From positions 10,664,001 to 10,728,000 of the forward strand of contig OY783221.1 of assembly GCA_963678705.1 (NCBI GenBank): 64,000 nt of DNA, in the 5' to 3' direction. Made by a program: the position numbers and the translations under genes. The stretch is from Panorpa germanica (Eukaryota > Arthropoda > Insecta > Mecoptera > Panorpidae). The notes beneath the pieces are model-generated. The model saw only the letters and a program-made list of their open reading frames with translations, had not been told where the DNA came from and ran no database searches. The stretch's first letter is position 1; each line of letters begins with the position of its first letter. This document shows positions 25,324 to 39,532 of the stretch, piece after piece.

Positions 25324-28300
25324 GATGTGTGTGTGTACATGTGTGTAAAACTAACAACTACATTTACAGTTTAAACAAGAAAATTTGTCCTTCGCGACTG
25401 AGCCCGGAAATCTCTTGAAATAGCGCTTTATGTAATGGGTAGTTGTGAGCAAGTACTTCAGTAAATATATGCTTTTATTTATTAGCGCCATCTATTTGAT
25501 GGCAGTATCAACTACTTGGAAAAACCGCAATCATGAAAAATATGCGTCACTGAATAACATCAAGAATCTCGAACATTTCCAAGTAAAATAAATTTAAATT
25601 ACGAAATAAAACCACAGAGTTTATGTTCAAATAAATATAAACCCATGTTATCAACAATCAGCAAAGGGAGAACAGAAGAACTTGCTGTGTGTTACTGAAA
25701 TAAGTGAACCCTGTTAGCTAAATTGGGTTTGGTCCTTTGTTTTAAATCCTATACATTTCAACTTTATTTTAATCAAGTTGACTAACACATCCTCAAATAC
25801 ACAATTAATATTTAATTAGTCGCAATTTTAGAGAGGAGATATTAGAAATTAAAAGTTCTGTTTAAAGTGGCACAGAAATTAAAAAGACAAATACTTAAAC
25901 GATATTTTTAAAGATCCTCCCAATCACAAAACGTTTATTGTATCTTACATACATCGAAGACTCTTATTTCCAGAAAACATTTCGATATACATACAAACTA
26001 TATTCAAAGTATATACATTAATGTATATTACATATCCTCTGTATATGTTGTTGCGATGTAAAACCTACACTGTATGTGCAAATTCAAAGGTATGCGCATA
26101 TTTAAACATTGCTGCATGTACATGGTATGTACTGTCATGTCTATTCATTTCATGTACATGCAATGTATATGTAATATATAGGATATAGGATATTATTTTC
26201 ACATTATGGAGCATATATACAGTGAATATCTGATGTTATTTGGGGTATATTCTTAAAAATGTGACCTTAGGATTTTTATTAGTATGCTACTGCGCTAAAG
26301 GAAGATTTATTTTTTGAGAAACAGAACGTTATGTAAACTCATTTACATAATTTAACATTTGTTACGTTAAATAAATTTTAAATATACGTAACTGTGTTTA
26401 CTAGGTTTATATATCTTGTATATATTCAGATACGTATTAAACAATAGACAAAAAATCAAATAACTAGTGGTCAGATTACATCGGGGCAATATGTTTGATT
26501 TCGCGTGATAACTTAGAAAATTAAGAAAAACAAATGTGTTATTTAGGGGGTAGGGTTATATTTTGTCTAGGACTCGGTGAAACCTCAATCCGGGACTGTA
26601 TACATTACGTATGTACGTATACAAAAATATATATATTCTAGAACAATACAGAAGTTTTCAGACGCTAGTCTTTGTTTTAACTTCAAATTTCCATCGTAAT
26701 TGTTTTTCCAATAAATGAAAATTTATTACAAAGAAAACAAACAGTAATGAAAGAAAAACAACAAAAAAACAAAACAAACAAAAAAATATTTAATTAGAAA
26801 TAAATGCAAATTACATAAACATCAAAGAAAGAAATAAAATGAGGAAAATGACAAAGAAAATGAGGAACATCCAGAAATAAAAATAATTTCATGCCACAAT
26901 GATTCTGATAGCAAATAAGATGAAGGAAGGAAGATTATTTAATTTTTGGAAATTCTATTGTTGCTATTAAGACTATGAACTTTGCAGATTGTTGAATAAA
27001 TTAAAATAATGTCAAATTCTTCTCATGTTCATCTTTCTGAGGGGTTTATCTAATATAACAAAAGTTAACTATTACGTAAACGATTTTATTTAATATATAT
27101 CGTTTTGTGACCTAATTTACTGCCTACCCTTTACCGCATTCGCATCTGCATAACACTTCTTAAGAACATCTTTTTCATGATTAAAAAATAAATACTTTTA
27201 GAATAACTATAAAATAACTCCTTTTATGTATTAAATATTACTTGGTCTTGCTTAAGTAAAATGTTACATGATTGTAACGTAGCATACGTGCTTTGAGAGT
27301 CTTGTCACAATGAGTGACAAGACATGAAAATGGGTACGGAGGCGTTAATTTATGGATGATCCCTAATGGAAAGAAGGGATAACATCTTATTCAGCAAAAC
27401 TTGAACTTATAAGTCAATTTGCAGTTATACATAACTACTTTTTTTTTCCTTAAAAATATAACAATTTTTAAGTTTCTGTATGTGAAAATGTAAAAGGCGT
27501 CATCTACATATATTTACATATATATACACTTATTTATATTACTTATTTCTCAACGTCAGTGTCAAAATTGAACCTAAAATAAATATGCACATGTATTCTA
27601 AAACGAAACGTTATAAAATTGACGCACATTAAAACGTGAGTCAGAAAATATTTCACTCGCTTGTCAAGGTTTATATAGTAAATAAAATTTCTAAATACAT
27701 AAAATCAAATATATATAGTTCGCGTTTTTTTTAGTTCGATAAGTTTTGATATTTTATAAGTTAACAGCTTTAAATGTGTAGATTGGTGCTAAAGGCACCA
27801 ATGTAATTTTTTCTCTAAAAATAGTTAATTTTTCATAACATGAAATACATAATCAAATTCTTCGCAAACCTAACCAAAGTTGAAATAGACATTCTATTTT
27901 ATGTTAACTGAAATCAAAATTATTTTAAATAAAAACTTTCAATGCAATTCTTTCACACTTTCATCTCAGGCCAAAATTGATATGTTCTCGTGGGCTGCAA
28001 CGAGTAGCAAAACGATCTCAAGACAGTCATGTCTTCTGTGAAGTCTGAACCTCTTAGATACATAAGATGCCTAATAGATGATGTATTATGTAATGTATAT
28101 GATTTTGAGACCTAACTTTATATTTATTTTAAAAAAAGGTCGCTATTTAAGTTTGTCATAATGTTGTTTAACATAATTTTACAAATCGATGTATTTGCTT
28201 AAGCAGGAAAATAAAAAAATTTAACCTTCTATTATGCTAACACTTTTTATGTGCTCTAAATAAATAATATAATAACTTATGAATATATTATGCAAATAAT

Positions 28301-29222
28301 CTATTAAACAACAACCAAAACTGTAAAATATAGAGCCCTGGTTTGTAAATCGAACCCGGAAACACAACGCAATAATAACGCTTCCGACTATATCACTTTT
28401 AGAACACAAATCGTTACCAACATCAGTGCCCGCGTTGCCATAAATAATCCCATTCCACAATGTTAAGTTATAAAAGTTTATTGCATTTGTCGCGTAGATA
28501 TTGGAACTAATCCAACATTTGCTAGATAACACATTTACGTAATTCATCATATTTTAACTTAATTTTAACTTAGTTACTTTTATCTATAGCTTCAAAACAT
28601 AAGTCATGATGAATTTTATAGATTAGTTGTTTAAAATTAAACTATTAATTAAATTTGCATGTAGGGTGGCGTAGTGGTTTGAGAATAAGAATAGCAGGAA
28701 ATTTGTATGACGTAATTTAAGGATTACATAAATACATATTACATAATATTTACCATTACATAAATATATATGAATGAATATCGTCATAGACAGATAAACA
28801 TAGACGGAAAAAGATTTATTAGATTAGATTTCTTTTACTCTTTTCTGTTGCCATCCATTACATTTTACTAGTTTTCACTGCTATGATTTTTCGTACATTT
28901 TTCAAAAGCTGTTTTTGTAGACGTTTATTACATTTCTTGTAAAATGAGAGCTATGGATTATTTTGAAATTGCTATCCTTAGTAGAAAACTTACTTTCAGT
29001 CACTGATTCCGTAAATTCTATATCTACGTTTTTTACAATTACACTATAAGCTATCGCAAATTGCTTCTAAGGTATCTTCTTATCTACACTCTATCAGACT
29101 CCTTGGCAGGTTAACGTGAAAACCCAGGAAATCGTTTTTTTAAAAAAAGATAGTATGTGATCGACTAATGGTATATACTGAAAATCCATTTATATACTAG
29201 CTACGTACATAACTAATTTATA

Positions 29223-29272
<50 letters not shown>

Positions 29273-32200
29273 GCCATTCTAGGTCCTGCTCACGACTACA
29301 CGAGAAAAAAAGAAAAGAAAAATTTATCTCATTTTGTTTAGAAATTTCAAAAAAAAATAAAAATCTTTCGAAAATTGAAACACCTTAAGATGTTTTTAAC
29401 TACCATGACCACAATTTTTCAAATATTTCTGATTTGTTTTTTGTATCGGCAACCTAAATAACACTGCTATCCACCACAACCATTAAAAATCCCAGAATGC
29501 TAGTAGTTTTTACACAAAAATCAATCGAAATTATTTTTTTCCCTAAAATTTTTAAAGACTTTTACTTTCTGTCCACTTTAACTCATCGTGGTGTAAAAAA
29601 AAAGTATGAGTATGATTAAAAAAGTATGAAAAAAGTACTACTATGGCAAGTTTTTTTAAAAATTGGCGCAACTCTTCAGGATTCCAAAATAATATAATAC
29701 TCGAGGAAAACTAGCAATAAAAAAATATGTTTACGTTAGATAAATTAAATAAAAAAGTTATCTAAACTAAATCAAAGTCTTGTCTTGTAATTTAAAATAA
29801 GATTTGAACGTTAATGTACAGAAAATAATTCCTTTTCCTTGCAAGAACGTATTAATAATTTTTCTTTTTTCTTTTATTGCAGAGACTGAAAGGCGAATTC
29901 GAGCCAACGATAGAGAATATAATTCACAATTTAAATACGCCGTAAGTATTTTTCTACTACAAATTGATTTTATATATTAAAGTGCAAACTATATAACCTA
30001 GATATAATATCATTACCAGGGAATAAATTCCATTTTTTTATGAAACACCTTACTAATTAAATTAAAAAAACTTTTAATTAATTTTATTTATGTTTTTTGT
30101 TTTTTTTTTCAGAATAATGTAATAAAAACATCAAAATATGGCATCCTGACATTCCTTCCGTTTAATTTGTTGGAACAATTTCAACGACTGGCCAATTTTT
30201 ACTTTTTGGTGTTATTGGTTCTTCAGTTAGTTCCTGCCATTAGTAGTTTGACGCCGGTGACCACAGCAATACCTCTCATAGGCGTGCTGGCGTTGACAGC
30301 CGTCAAAGATGCATACGATGATTTTGTGAGTACATATTTTTAATTATTTTTTACTAAATTCTATATATTGATAAAGTGGGTTACTAGAACCTCAAATGTC
30401 CAATTATTTTTTAATAACACCTTATATGTTAGGAGATATTAACAATTTAAAAAGTCATTTTGTCTCTTTAATTATTAAAGGGATGCAACGTCGGCTAAGT
30501 TGCTATCTCTTTTATACAACAAAACGTAAAAAAGAGCATATTCAACACAGAACTCACAATAACTGACCTATCCTTTAGTAGTACAGACATGTTACGTCAT
30601 AAATATGGCCGACATCTATAGCGCTAAACCTACAATTCGAATTATGAATTGCTATATCTCCGTCAACATTTAGATATTTGTGAAAATAAAAACGTTAATA
30701 TACATTTATTAACATCAATTTGAATGAACAATTGAAAAATCAACCCCTAAAAAATGAGTACACAAGCCCATTAACAGTAAACGAGAAGGAAAAGCTATTT
30801 TTCGTTTATTTCAGTTAACCTAAAACAGTAATTTCGGTTGCCAGTTTTATGGACCGGTATTTTTTTTAAATTCAGTGAAAGAAATCCTCGCATATTTTAA
30901 AAGCGACAGCATCTATTATTTTGCCGTAAATATCTCGTCTTACTTAATAACTCTTTCTTAGACTAGGGCTACACTGTGAAAAATAATAGCGCGGAAATAA
31001 ACTGCAACTCCACTCTGCTGCTTTAAAAGTAGCTTGCAAATTATTGTATATTTTTATTATTATTATTTCCGCATTGTTTTTTTCACAGTGTAGCCTTAGC
31101 CTAAGAAAAAGTCGCCTAACGCATTTTTGCGACCGATTTTTTTACAATGTAACTACGCGTCAATGGATTTGCTTCTTTCTCACTCTCACTCCTATTCTAA
31201 ATGATTCGAACTTTGATTAAATATTTCCCAAGTCCGTAACGGTTAATCGACTTAGAATTCGTTTATGATAATTCTTAATCATATTCTTTATAATTATTCA
31301 AAAGTTGATAAAATTCCACCAATGAATAAAACATACGAAGGAGTATGAATAAAACAACATATTACTTTTAAATAAAATTTTGAAAGTAATCTAATATAAA
31401 GATTTTTACATAATAAAGAGAGATGCTTTTAGAGAATAAATGCCTCTGTGAAAAAACCAGCACGTCTTAAGTTCATATCTCAGTTTTTTTTATACGAGGT
31501 CAACACTCTCGTTATGTGGAAACGCAGAATTGTTGAAGAGCTGTAATAGACCCTATTCACTGCCGGTAGTAAAGTATAGGGATGTGAAATTATCGTCGAT
31601 GATATCGAGGCATTGTTCAACTATTTATTACGACTTGTTTAAATTCCAAGTATTTATCTAACAATGAAATAATATCAAAAACAGTTGTTATAGTTGTAAA
31701 CATAACTAAAATGCAATTTGAAATCGTACAAGAATGACATCGTGGAAGCACAGAAAATAAAAAAATAACTAACCTGAAATTCTGTTTATATTTCCTATCT
31801 TGCGAACTTGAATTAACACTTACACTTTTTAGGTTAGGGTATAATTTAGAAAAGTACTCACATTGCTTAAGATCTGTGACTAATTGAAATTTAATAACGA
31901 ATAATTATAACTAGTATATATTTTTAAAATTAAATTTAATACTTAACACAAATATATTTTAAAATTCGTACAAACACATAACACTTCAACTTTTAAATTT
32001 AAAATGACAGGCGCGGATTGAAATTTAAGTATTGCCATAATAAAAACGAAAAAGAAATGGTGTGTGTTCCAGATGTATACTGAATTTTCGCAAGATTTAA
32101 ATATTATTAACTTTTTGTTTTTAAGTTTACGAAAACTGAATCAAAATAGTTAATTGATTAAAAGTTTGGGAAGTAATAACTGCGTCTGAATATCATTTTT

Positions 32201-35200
32201 GAAACAAAAGTCATTTCAAAACTTCACCGGTGATATATTAAATATATTTTTATAGCTAGTTAAGTTTTGAGTTGGGTACACGTGAATCTTTTTAATTACG
32301 ATAATACTTAGATTGGCAAAAATTATTTCTGCGATATTTTGTCCCACGTATTCTATTCAATTCTCATCACTGATACGAGAGTTTCGCAGACGGTATTGTA
32401 TACTATACGTGAAAGTTTTATATTACAACAAAAGTGTATTGTTTGTTTGTTTTTTGTTAGGCCACAACGATATATTGATGAGCTGTCAGTAAAACGTGAA
32501 AATATATTAAATTATAAGGCGGAAAAACCATCAAACCATCGCCCCAAAAAGTAAACAAACGTTAAAGCTAAATTTAAACTTATAGTATAAATTGTTTGTT
32601 GATTTTGTTTCGAATTTATAAACAATTTTGTTAATGTGTGAAATAATGTGTTTTTATTCTCAGAATTGTAAAGCATTATAATATATTAACAGTAGATAGT
32701 GTCATCAAAAGTGATAACTATTATAATTAAACATATATACACCTTTCTATAACAATAACCCCTTTTAGCTGCAACCATAATAACACAATGATTTCAAACA
32801 TTCTGTTTCATTATACTCAATTTCTGTCGTACTGCCTCTGCTATCTGCTGTGTATACAGATATACATTTCTCTTTTACGAAACGTCTATTGAAATATGTT
32901 GTTTCTATACCGTTCTTTTTATAATGGGCTTGTGTCCTATGTCTTAATTTCTATAAAAGTGTACTATATATTGATAAAGTGGGTTACTAGACTATTATTA
33001 TGTTAGAAGATATTAACAATTAAAAAAGTAATTTTGTCTCTTTAATTATTAAAGGGATTCAAAGTTGTACACATTCCAAATGCATGTGACATCACAACCG
33101 CTGCCAACCTTACAGCTCATAAATCTCTGCTATATGTATTTATGTATCAAAATATCAAATATTATTTACAGCTATTTCAAGGAACAATCAAATTTCAATA
33201 TTATGTCTGCCTTAGCAGGGTTAAATAAAATAAAAACTTATTATTCTTTAACTTGGCATGATTATTTCGACTACCAACAGCTACAAAACAGTACCACAGC
33301 ACTGACCTACTCAACAAATAACTGATGTTAAAATGCATTTCACGTCATACAAATATGGCTGACCATTTCTAGTGCTAAAACTACAATTCAAACTTTTAAT
33401 TGCTACATCTCCGTCAACATTTAGATATTTAATAAAATAGACACGCCAATACACATTTATTAACATCAATTTCAATCATCAATTGAAAAATCGGCCACTA
33501 AAAAATGAAGACACAAGCTCATTCAACCGCGATACTTAGGAGTTTGAATCTCCGGTAATATATCTACAAAAACAGTATAAATAATATTGAATTATTTCAG
33601 CAACGACACATGTCTGATTCTCAAGTCAACAAACGTCGTTCGAAAACGTTACGCAACGGCAAATTGGTGGATGAAAGATGGGCTGGGGTTCAAGTAGGGG
33701 ATGTTATTAGAATGGATAACGACCAGTTTGTAGCTGCCGATGTACTTTTACTATCCACTAGTGAACCAAATGGATTATGTTTTATTGAAACTGCTGAGCT
33801 TGATGGGTATTTATATATTTAAAACAATTTAACGTAATAATATTTAAATTTATACGGTTTCTATATTGTTTTTAAATAAGTAATCCAATTTTAAGTTAAA
33901 TAGGTTAAATTATTTAGCTTTAGATTATATAAAATATAATCTTTGCTCACAATAAATACAAACTAATCTAGCAGCGACTATTTTTGATTGTGAAGATTTA
34001 GTAAGTGGATTGAATCTTTGCTAAATCAATCCTTATTCTATTGATATTTGGTATAAGACTTCCATAATTAACTTGAAGGGTTCAAAAGAAATCTATTTTT
34101 AGAGTATAATAATATACATTACTATATATGTAACTTTTTTATATTTTAGAGAAACAAATTTAAAGTGTAAGCAGTGTTTGATAGAAACAGCAGAAATGGG
34201 TCAACGTGACGAACTCCTAGGACAATTTAATGGAGAAATAATATGCGAAACGCCAAATAACTTACTGAATAAATTTGACGGTATGTACTTCGTTTTTCTG
34301 ACGAACATGGTTCGTGCCATTTCGTTATAAAACTGTTTGCGAATTTCATCGAAATGGTTTTCTGTTTTATGCTTAAGTTGTTGCATATTTTAAAAATAAG
34401 ATGATTAATTTTAAGGTACATTAAGTTGGAAGGGTCAAAGATTTTCATTAGACAATGACAAAGTGCTCTTAAGAGGCTGCGTTTTAAGAAATACACAATG
34501 GTGCTACGGTGTTGTTATATTTGCTGGTAAAGATACAAAACTAATGCAAAATTCTGGAAAAACGCAATTTAAGAGAACGAGTATAGATAAATTATTGAAT
34601 TTTCTTATTATTGGGGTAAGTTCATTGTCTTTTTACAAACTACATTAACTAGTGAACTATCACTAGTGATAATAGTAGACAAAAGTATAGTCGGGTATTT
34701 AGTAAAACGTTTTTCCGCATAAGGCCTGTCTCAGTATGGCACCGTATTTAAGCGAATTTCTGCCGGACGTATATGTAAATGTAATGAGAACTCTCTGGAC
34801 CTCTCAGACTGCAAGCTACAAAGCCGTCCGAATACGGGCGGCACTACCTCGCACATTAGAACCGTATAAAGGCGAATTTTATCCAAGCGTTACCACTACT
34901 ACAACGATATCCTATCCGAACCTTTGTAAATGCAAACAACCGCCTCAGACTGGAGGGGATACCTAAGATCGCTGCAATACGGATCTTTTCGGTTCTATCG
35001 GCGACATCGCTTGTGACGAGTATGTTCAGCATGCTTCAGTTTATGTTTGTATTTCAGTGAATCATGGACAACGAAAAATTAATTCTTTGAATTCAAGAAA
35101 GAGAGATTAAATTCACGCCAACCAGAACTCAGATATATAATAAATGCTAAAGTCCCTTTAATACCAGTAGTGTATCGATAAAAATTAAAGTTAAAGTTTG

Positions 35201-38200
35201 CTCTCATGATAAATTATATAAGTGCTAAAGAACTCCAATACACCCCCTAATACACGACTACAGACATCTGTTACACACATAGGCGGTTTGCTTTGTAGCA
35301 CATCCAATCCGCCGATTTACGTCCGAATACGCCGTCGCTTAAATACGGTCCCATACTGAGACAGGCCTAAGACATATTTTATTCTTTTCGGAGACTTAAC
35401 ACATGTCAAATTTTATACATGTCCTGTTTTACTAACTGAATACATTTAAAATTTTGTAATTAAATTAAATTAAATATTACCATCATATTTAAATTTTATT
35501 AAATTCTGTAGAAAAGTGTTTGTACTGAACTACCTTAAAAATAAATAATGCTTTCAATATATTTTTTTTACATTAGGAAGGTTTCAGTATTTTAGCTGTA
35601 AAACTTCACTAATTGATGAGGAAATGAATACTTCCTCTATTTCAAAAAGCTAAACTAATTTTAATTTTTTATAGATCGTGTATTTCCTCCTTTCAATGTG
35701 TGTTTTCTGCATGGTGGCATGCGGCATTTGGGAGGGTCTTGTCGGTCAATATTTTCAGGTAACATTTATTTTTTATTAATATTTTTATTTTATAGCATTT
35801 TTTTATAACGTTTTTATGTTCTCTAGTTATATCTCCCCTGGGATTCAATTGTACCTACGGATCCGCTTCCTGGTGCTACAGTTATTGCATTTTTAGTTTT
35901 TTTTAGTTACGCAATTGTACTAAATACAGTTGTACCTATCTCATTGTATGTGTCTGTTGAAGTTATCAGATTTGTTCAAAGTTTTCTTATTAATTGGGAT
36001 GAAAAAATGTATTATGATAAAACTAAAACTTTTGCCAAAGCTCGAACTACTACGCTTAATGAAGAACTAGGTAATTGTTAACTATTAAACAAATGGAGCA
36101 GGTTTAGACATGTTTTAAATGAAAATATTTTTACAAATCAGAATCTGTTATATACACAAATACATAAAAAAGTCTATATCAATTCAAGTGTAAACCTGCT
36201 CTACTATGTTCGCAGATATTGATATAACTTAAGAGCTAAAATAAATTTTATTTCAGGCCAAATTCAATATATATTTTCTGATAAAACAGGAACTTTAACT
36301 CAAAATATTATGACATTTAACAAGTGTTCAATAGGAGGTCATTGCTATGGTGACGTCATTGATTTACGAACAGGAGAAGTTATGGAACTATCTGAGGTAA
36401 AATATAAATTGATTTGAAATGGTTATTGGTTTCAGATTGTTATGTTTTTTGACTTGTCTTCTTTCTGGCATTGCATGGCAGTTTGCTGTGTTGTTATTAG
36501 TATTGCATTTGTATGTGTTAGACCAAATTTGATAGTTTTTCTTTAAATTGTTATATATTTTTATTAAAAACATAAATGAACATGTAAAATACTGAAATAA
36601 ATCGCATATATTTCATTATTTCACTCTTGCTTTCAAATTACCTTCTTTCTGTCTGATGCATGTTTTATATTGAATTATTTTTATTTCTTTTTTTGATACC
36701 AAACCAAATCCATATCTCACCATCCTCTTAAACCATATAAACAGAAAGCCAAATACAATAAATTTGCTCCACCAAGTGGTGAAGTCAGCCGATGTGAAAC
36801 TCCAGAATTAACATCAACAACACCTAGAAGAAAAGAAACAGGAGACAATGAAGATTTAAACAGTATTCAACTTTGTGGTGATTCAAGTAAATATATGACC
36901 AATGGAAGACATGGAAGTCATGCGGCACTTCTTATGACGGAGCATCCTGTTGGAAGATCTACTCCTGAACCTAGAGGACCTAGAGCAAGAAGCCCGACAC
37001 AGCCTGTATGCATGTTCACAATTTGTATAGAGTTAAAGTATATTATCATTACAACTTTCATTCTCTCTGATATTATGTACAGGGCATGTTTAAACATTTA
37101 TTAATCATTAATATATTTACTAATATATATACATATATAACATCACACATCTTCGGGTTCGAATCCCAGATTCAGCGGTATATTTTCTGCGTTTAGTTTA
37201 TTAAACAGCGATACAATACTCATATATAAGGCTTCGACACCATAAAAATTGTCAACGTAGAAGATCCTCGGCTAGCATCGAATATTGGATAACGTTAAAC
37301 AAAAGAAAGTAAAAATAATACTCTCATCTATACAACTGAACGTGTATAAAAGTTTCCATTGACTTATAATTATAACAACAAATTCTTTAAAAAATATGTA
37401 AGTTTTTTAAAAGATTATTATGGGGGAAACTGTTGATTGTTTGTTTTGAAGTCCATAGCGCAAATCTTGGTGCTTGTTGTGTCGTTCCAGGGATATGTTT
37501 TTGTGCAATTTTTTTAATATTTATTTGTATTTAAAAAGTAACTTTTTTACAGAGCGAATGGAAGTTGTATTTAGATTATATCCAACACATAGTTACGACA
37601 CTTGCATGTAAATATTTTGATAAAAATCGCTTTGATTGTATTTTTGCTTAATTATTTTAAATAAATATGTTAAATATATAATAGACTTATTAAAGTAATA
37701 AATGAAACTGTAATTAAATTTATTTGTACAGACTTCAGACCCTATCGACTTCAGTTCCAATCCGGAATATGAACCAGAATTTAAGTTTTATGATCACTCA
37801 TTACTGGAAGCAGTAAAAGCAAATCAACAACATGCACATAACTTCTTTAAAGTGTTGGCATTATGTCATACAGTAATGCCTGCAGAAAAAAATGGGAGAT
37901 TGGAATATCAAGCTCAGAGTCCGGATGAAGCTGCATTGGTGTCAGCAGCTAGAAATTTCGGCTTCGTGTTTAAAGAAAGAAGCCCTAATAGTATTACAAT
38001 TGAAGTCATGGGAAAAATTGAGGTAAACCATATAATTGAAGTAATCCTAGATTATGTTTATTTTGTTAGTATTTCTTAATATAACTATTTTCTAATTTCT
38101 CCCTTACTAGGTTTACGAATTGCTGTGCATTTTGGATTTTAATAATGTTCGAAAAAGGATGTCTGTAGTATTGAAGAAAGATGGTAGATTAATGCTCTTT

Positions 38201-39390
38201 AGCAAAGGTGCTGATAATGTTATTTATGAAAGGTTAGCAACAGGACAAGCAGATTTAAAACACAAGACCCAAGAACATCTAAACGTAACTAATAATATAA
38301 AATATAAAATGTATGCCGCAATGAAGATTTTTGATTAAAATGTTGTGCCATAATTATAGAAATTTGCTGGTGAGGGTCTTCGAACACTATGTTTAGCATG
38401 TAAGGACATAGATGAAGATTTCTTCATAGCTTGGAAAAATCGTCAACAAGAAGCAGCTCTTTCAATGGATGCAAGGGAAGATAAACTTGATGCTATTTAT
38501 GAAGAAATTGAAACAGACCTAGATTTATTAGGTGTCACAGCAATAGAAGATAAATTGCAAGATGGCGTTCCGGAAACAATAGCGAATTTAATATTAGCTG
38601 GAATTAAAATATGGGTTTTAACGGGAGATAAGCAAGGTAAATAAATAATAGTGTTTTATTTATCAGATAGTGTGTTTAAAATTTATACAAACGATTTTTC
38701 TCATATTTCAGAAACTGCAATAAATATTGGATATTCTTGTCAACTATTAACAGACGAATTAGTAGATTTATTTATAGTAGATGGCACAACATTTCAAGAA
38801 GTAGAAGATCAATTAAGTAAATTTAAAGAATCTATAAGAATAGTTAATACTTATCATCCACATGGTAAGACATATACAATAGCCCGATTTTCAATCCCCC
38901 TCCTCATCCTCTAAATATGCAGGTATTAGTTTTATACATTTTTTTCGCTGTCGGCTGTTGTATTTGTCCACAAATCATATATTGAGTTTAATTTAAGTTA
39001 AACTAATATTTCATTTATATATATTTCTTCCGCAAATCCATTTAAAATATTTTTTTGTTTTAACAATACAATGTAAAAGTTTAATAATTATAATTAACAA
39101 TTACTTTAAGGTGTTCACCCAGCAGCAAGTAGTAATGGAGCTAACAATGGTACCACTGTGCCTGCACGTGATGTTCAAGAGCATACTTCAACTCCTGGAG
39201 TACCTGGAGAAGTTCCTCAGCCACCAGCAATCTCTGTAGTCACGTTCAGGTGGGCCGACGGACCATCAGCCAGGTAGAGGGAAAGAGACAAACAACATAT
39301 ATTTTTTTTATTTAAGAGTTTTATTTCAGAAATATTTCTATAGGAGTTATCATTTTTATTCATTTCACCATGCTACATTTGCATAAATAT

Positions 39391-39457
<67 letters not shown>

Positions 39458-39481
39458 ATATAAATATATATTATATACATG

Positions 39482-39532
<51 letters not shown>

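Noticed and set aside
28221..28550. 109-codon minus-strand ORF
   Set aside because: It has no recognised motif and AT-driven composition, with no supporting splice sites or neighbours. It is likely a chance frame in intron 1.
34736..34966. [16 protein letters not shown]... repeated at 40253-40558, and a minus-strand ORF at 40844-41050
   Set aside because: All lie inside the two family B inverted-repeat elements. The similar peptides simply reflect repeat identity, and the frame is broken differently in the two copies.
37155..37169. tRNA gene suggested by GGGTTCGAATCCCAG
   Set aside because: There is no matching A box, acceptor stem or anticodon arm at tRNA spacing. It is better explained as the promoter remnant of a SINE-like repeat.
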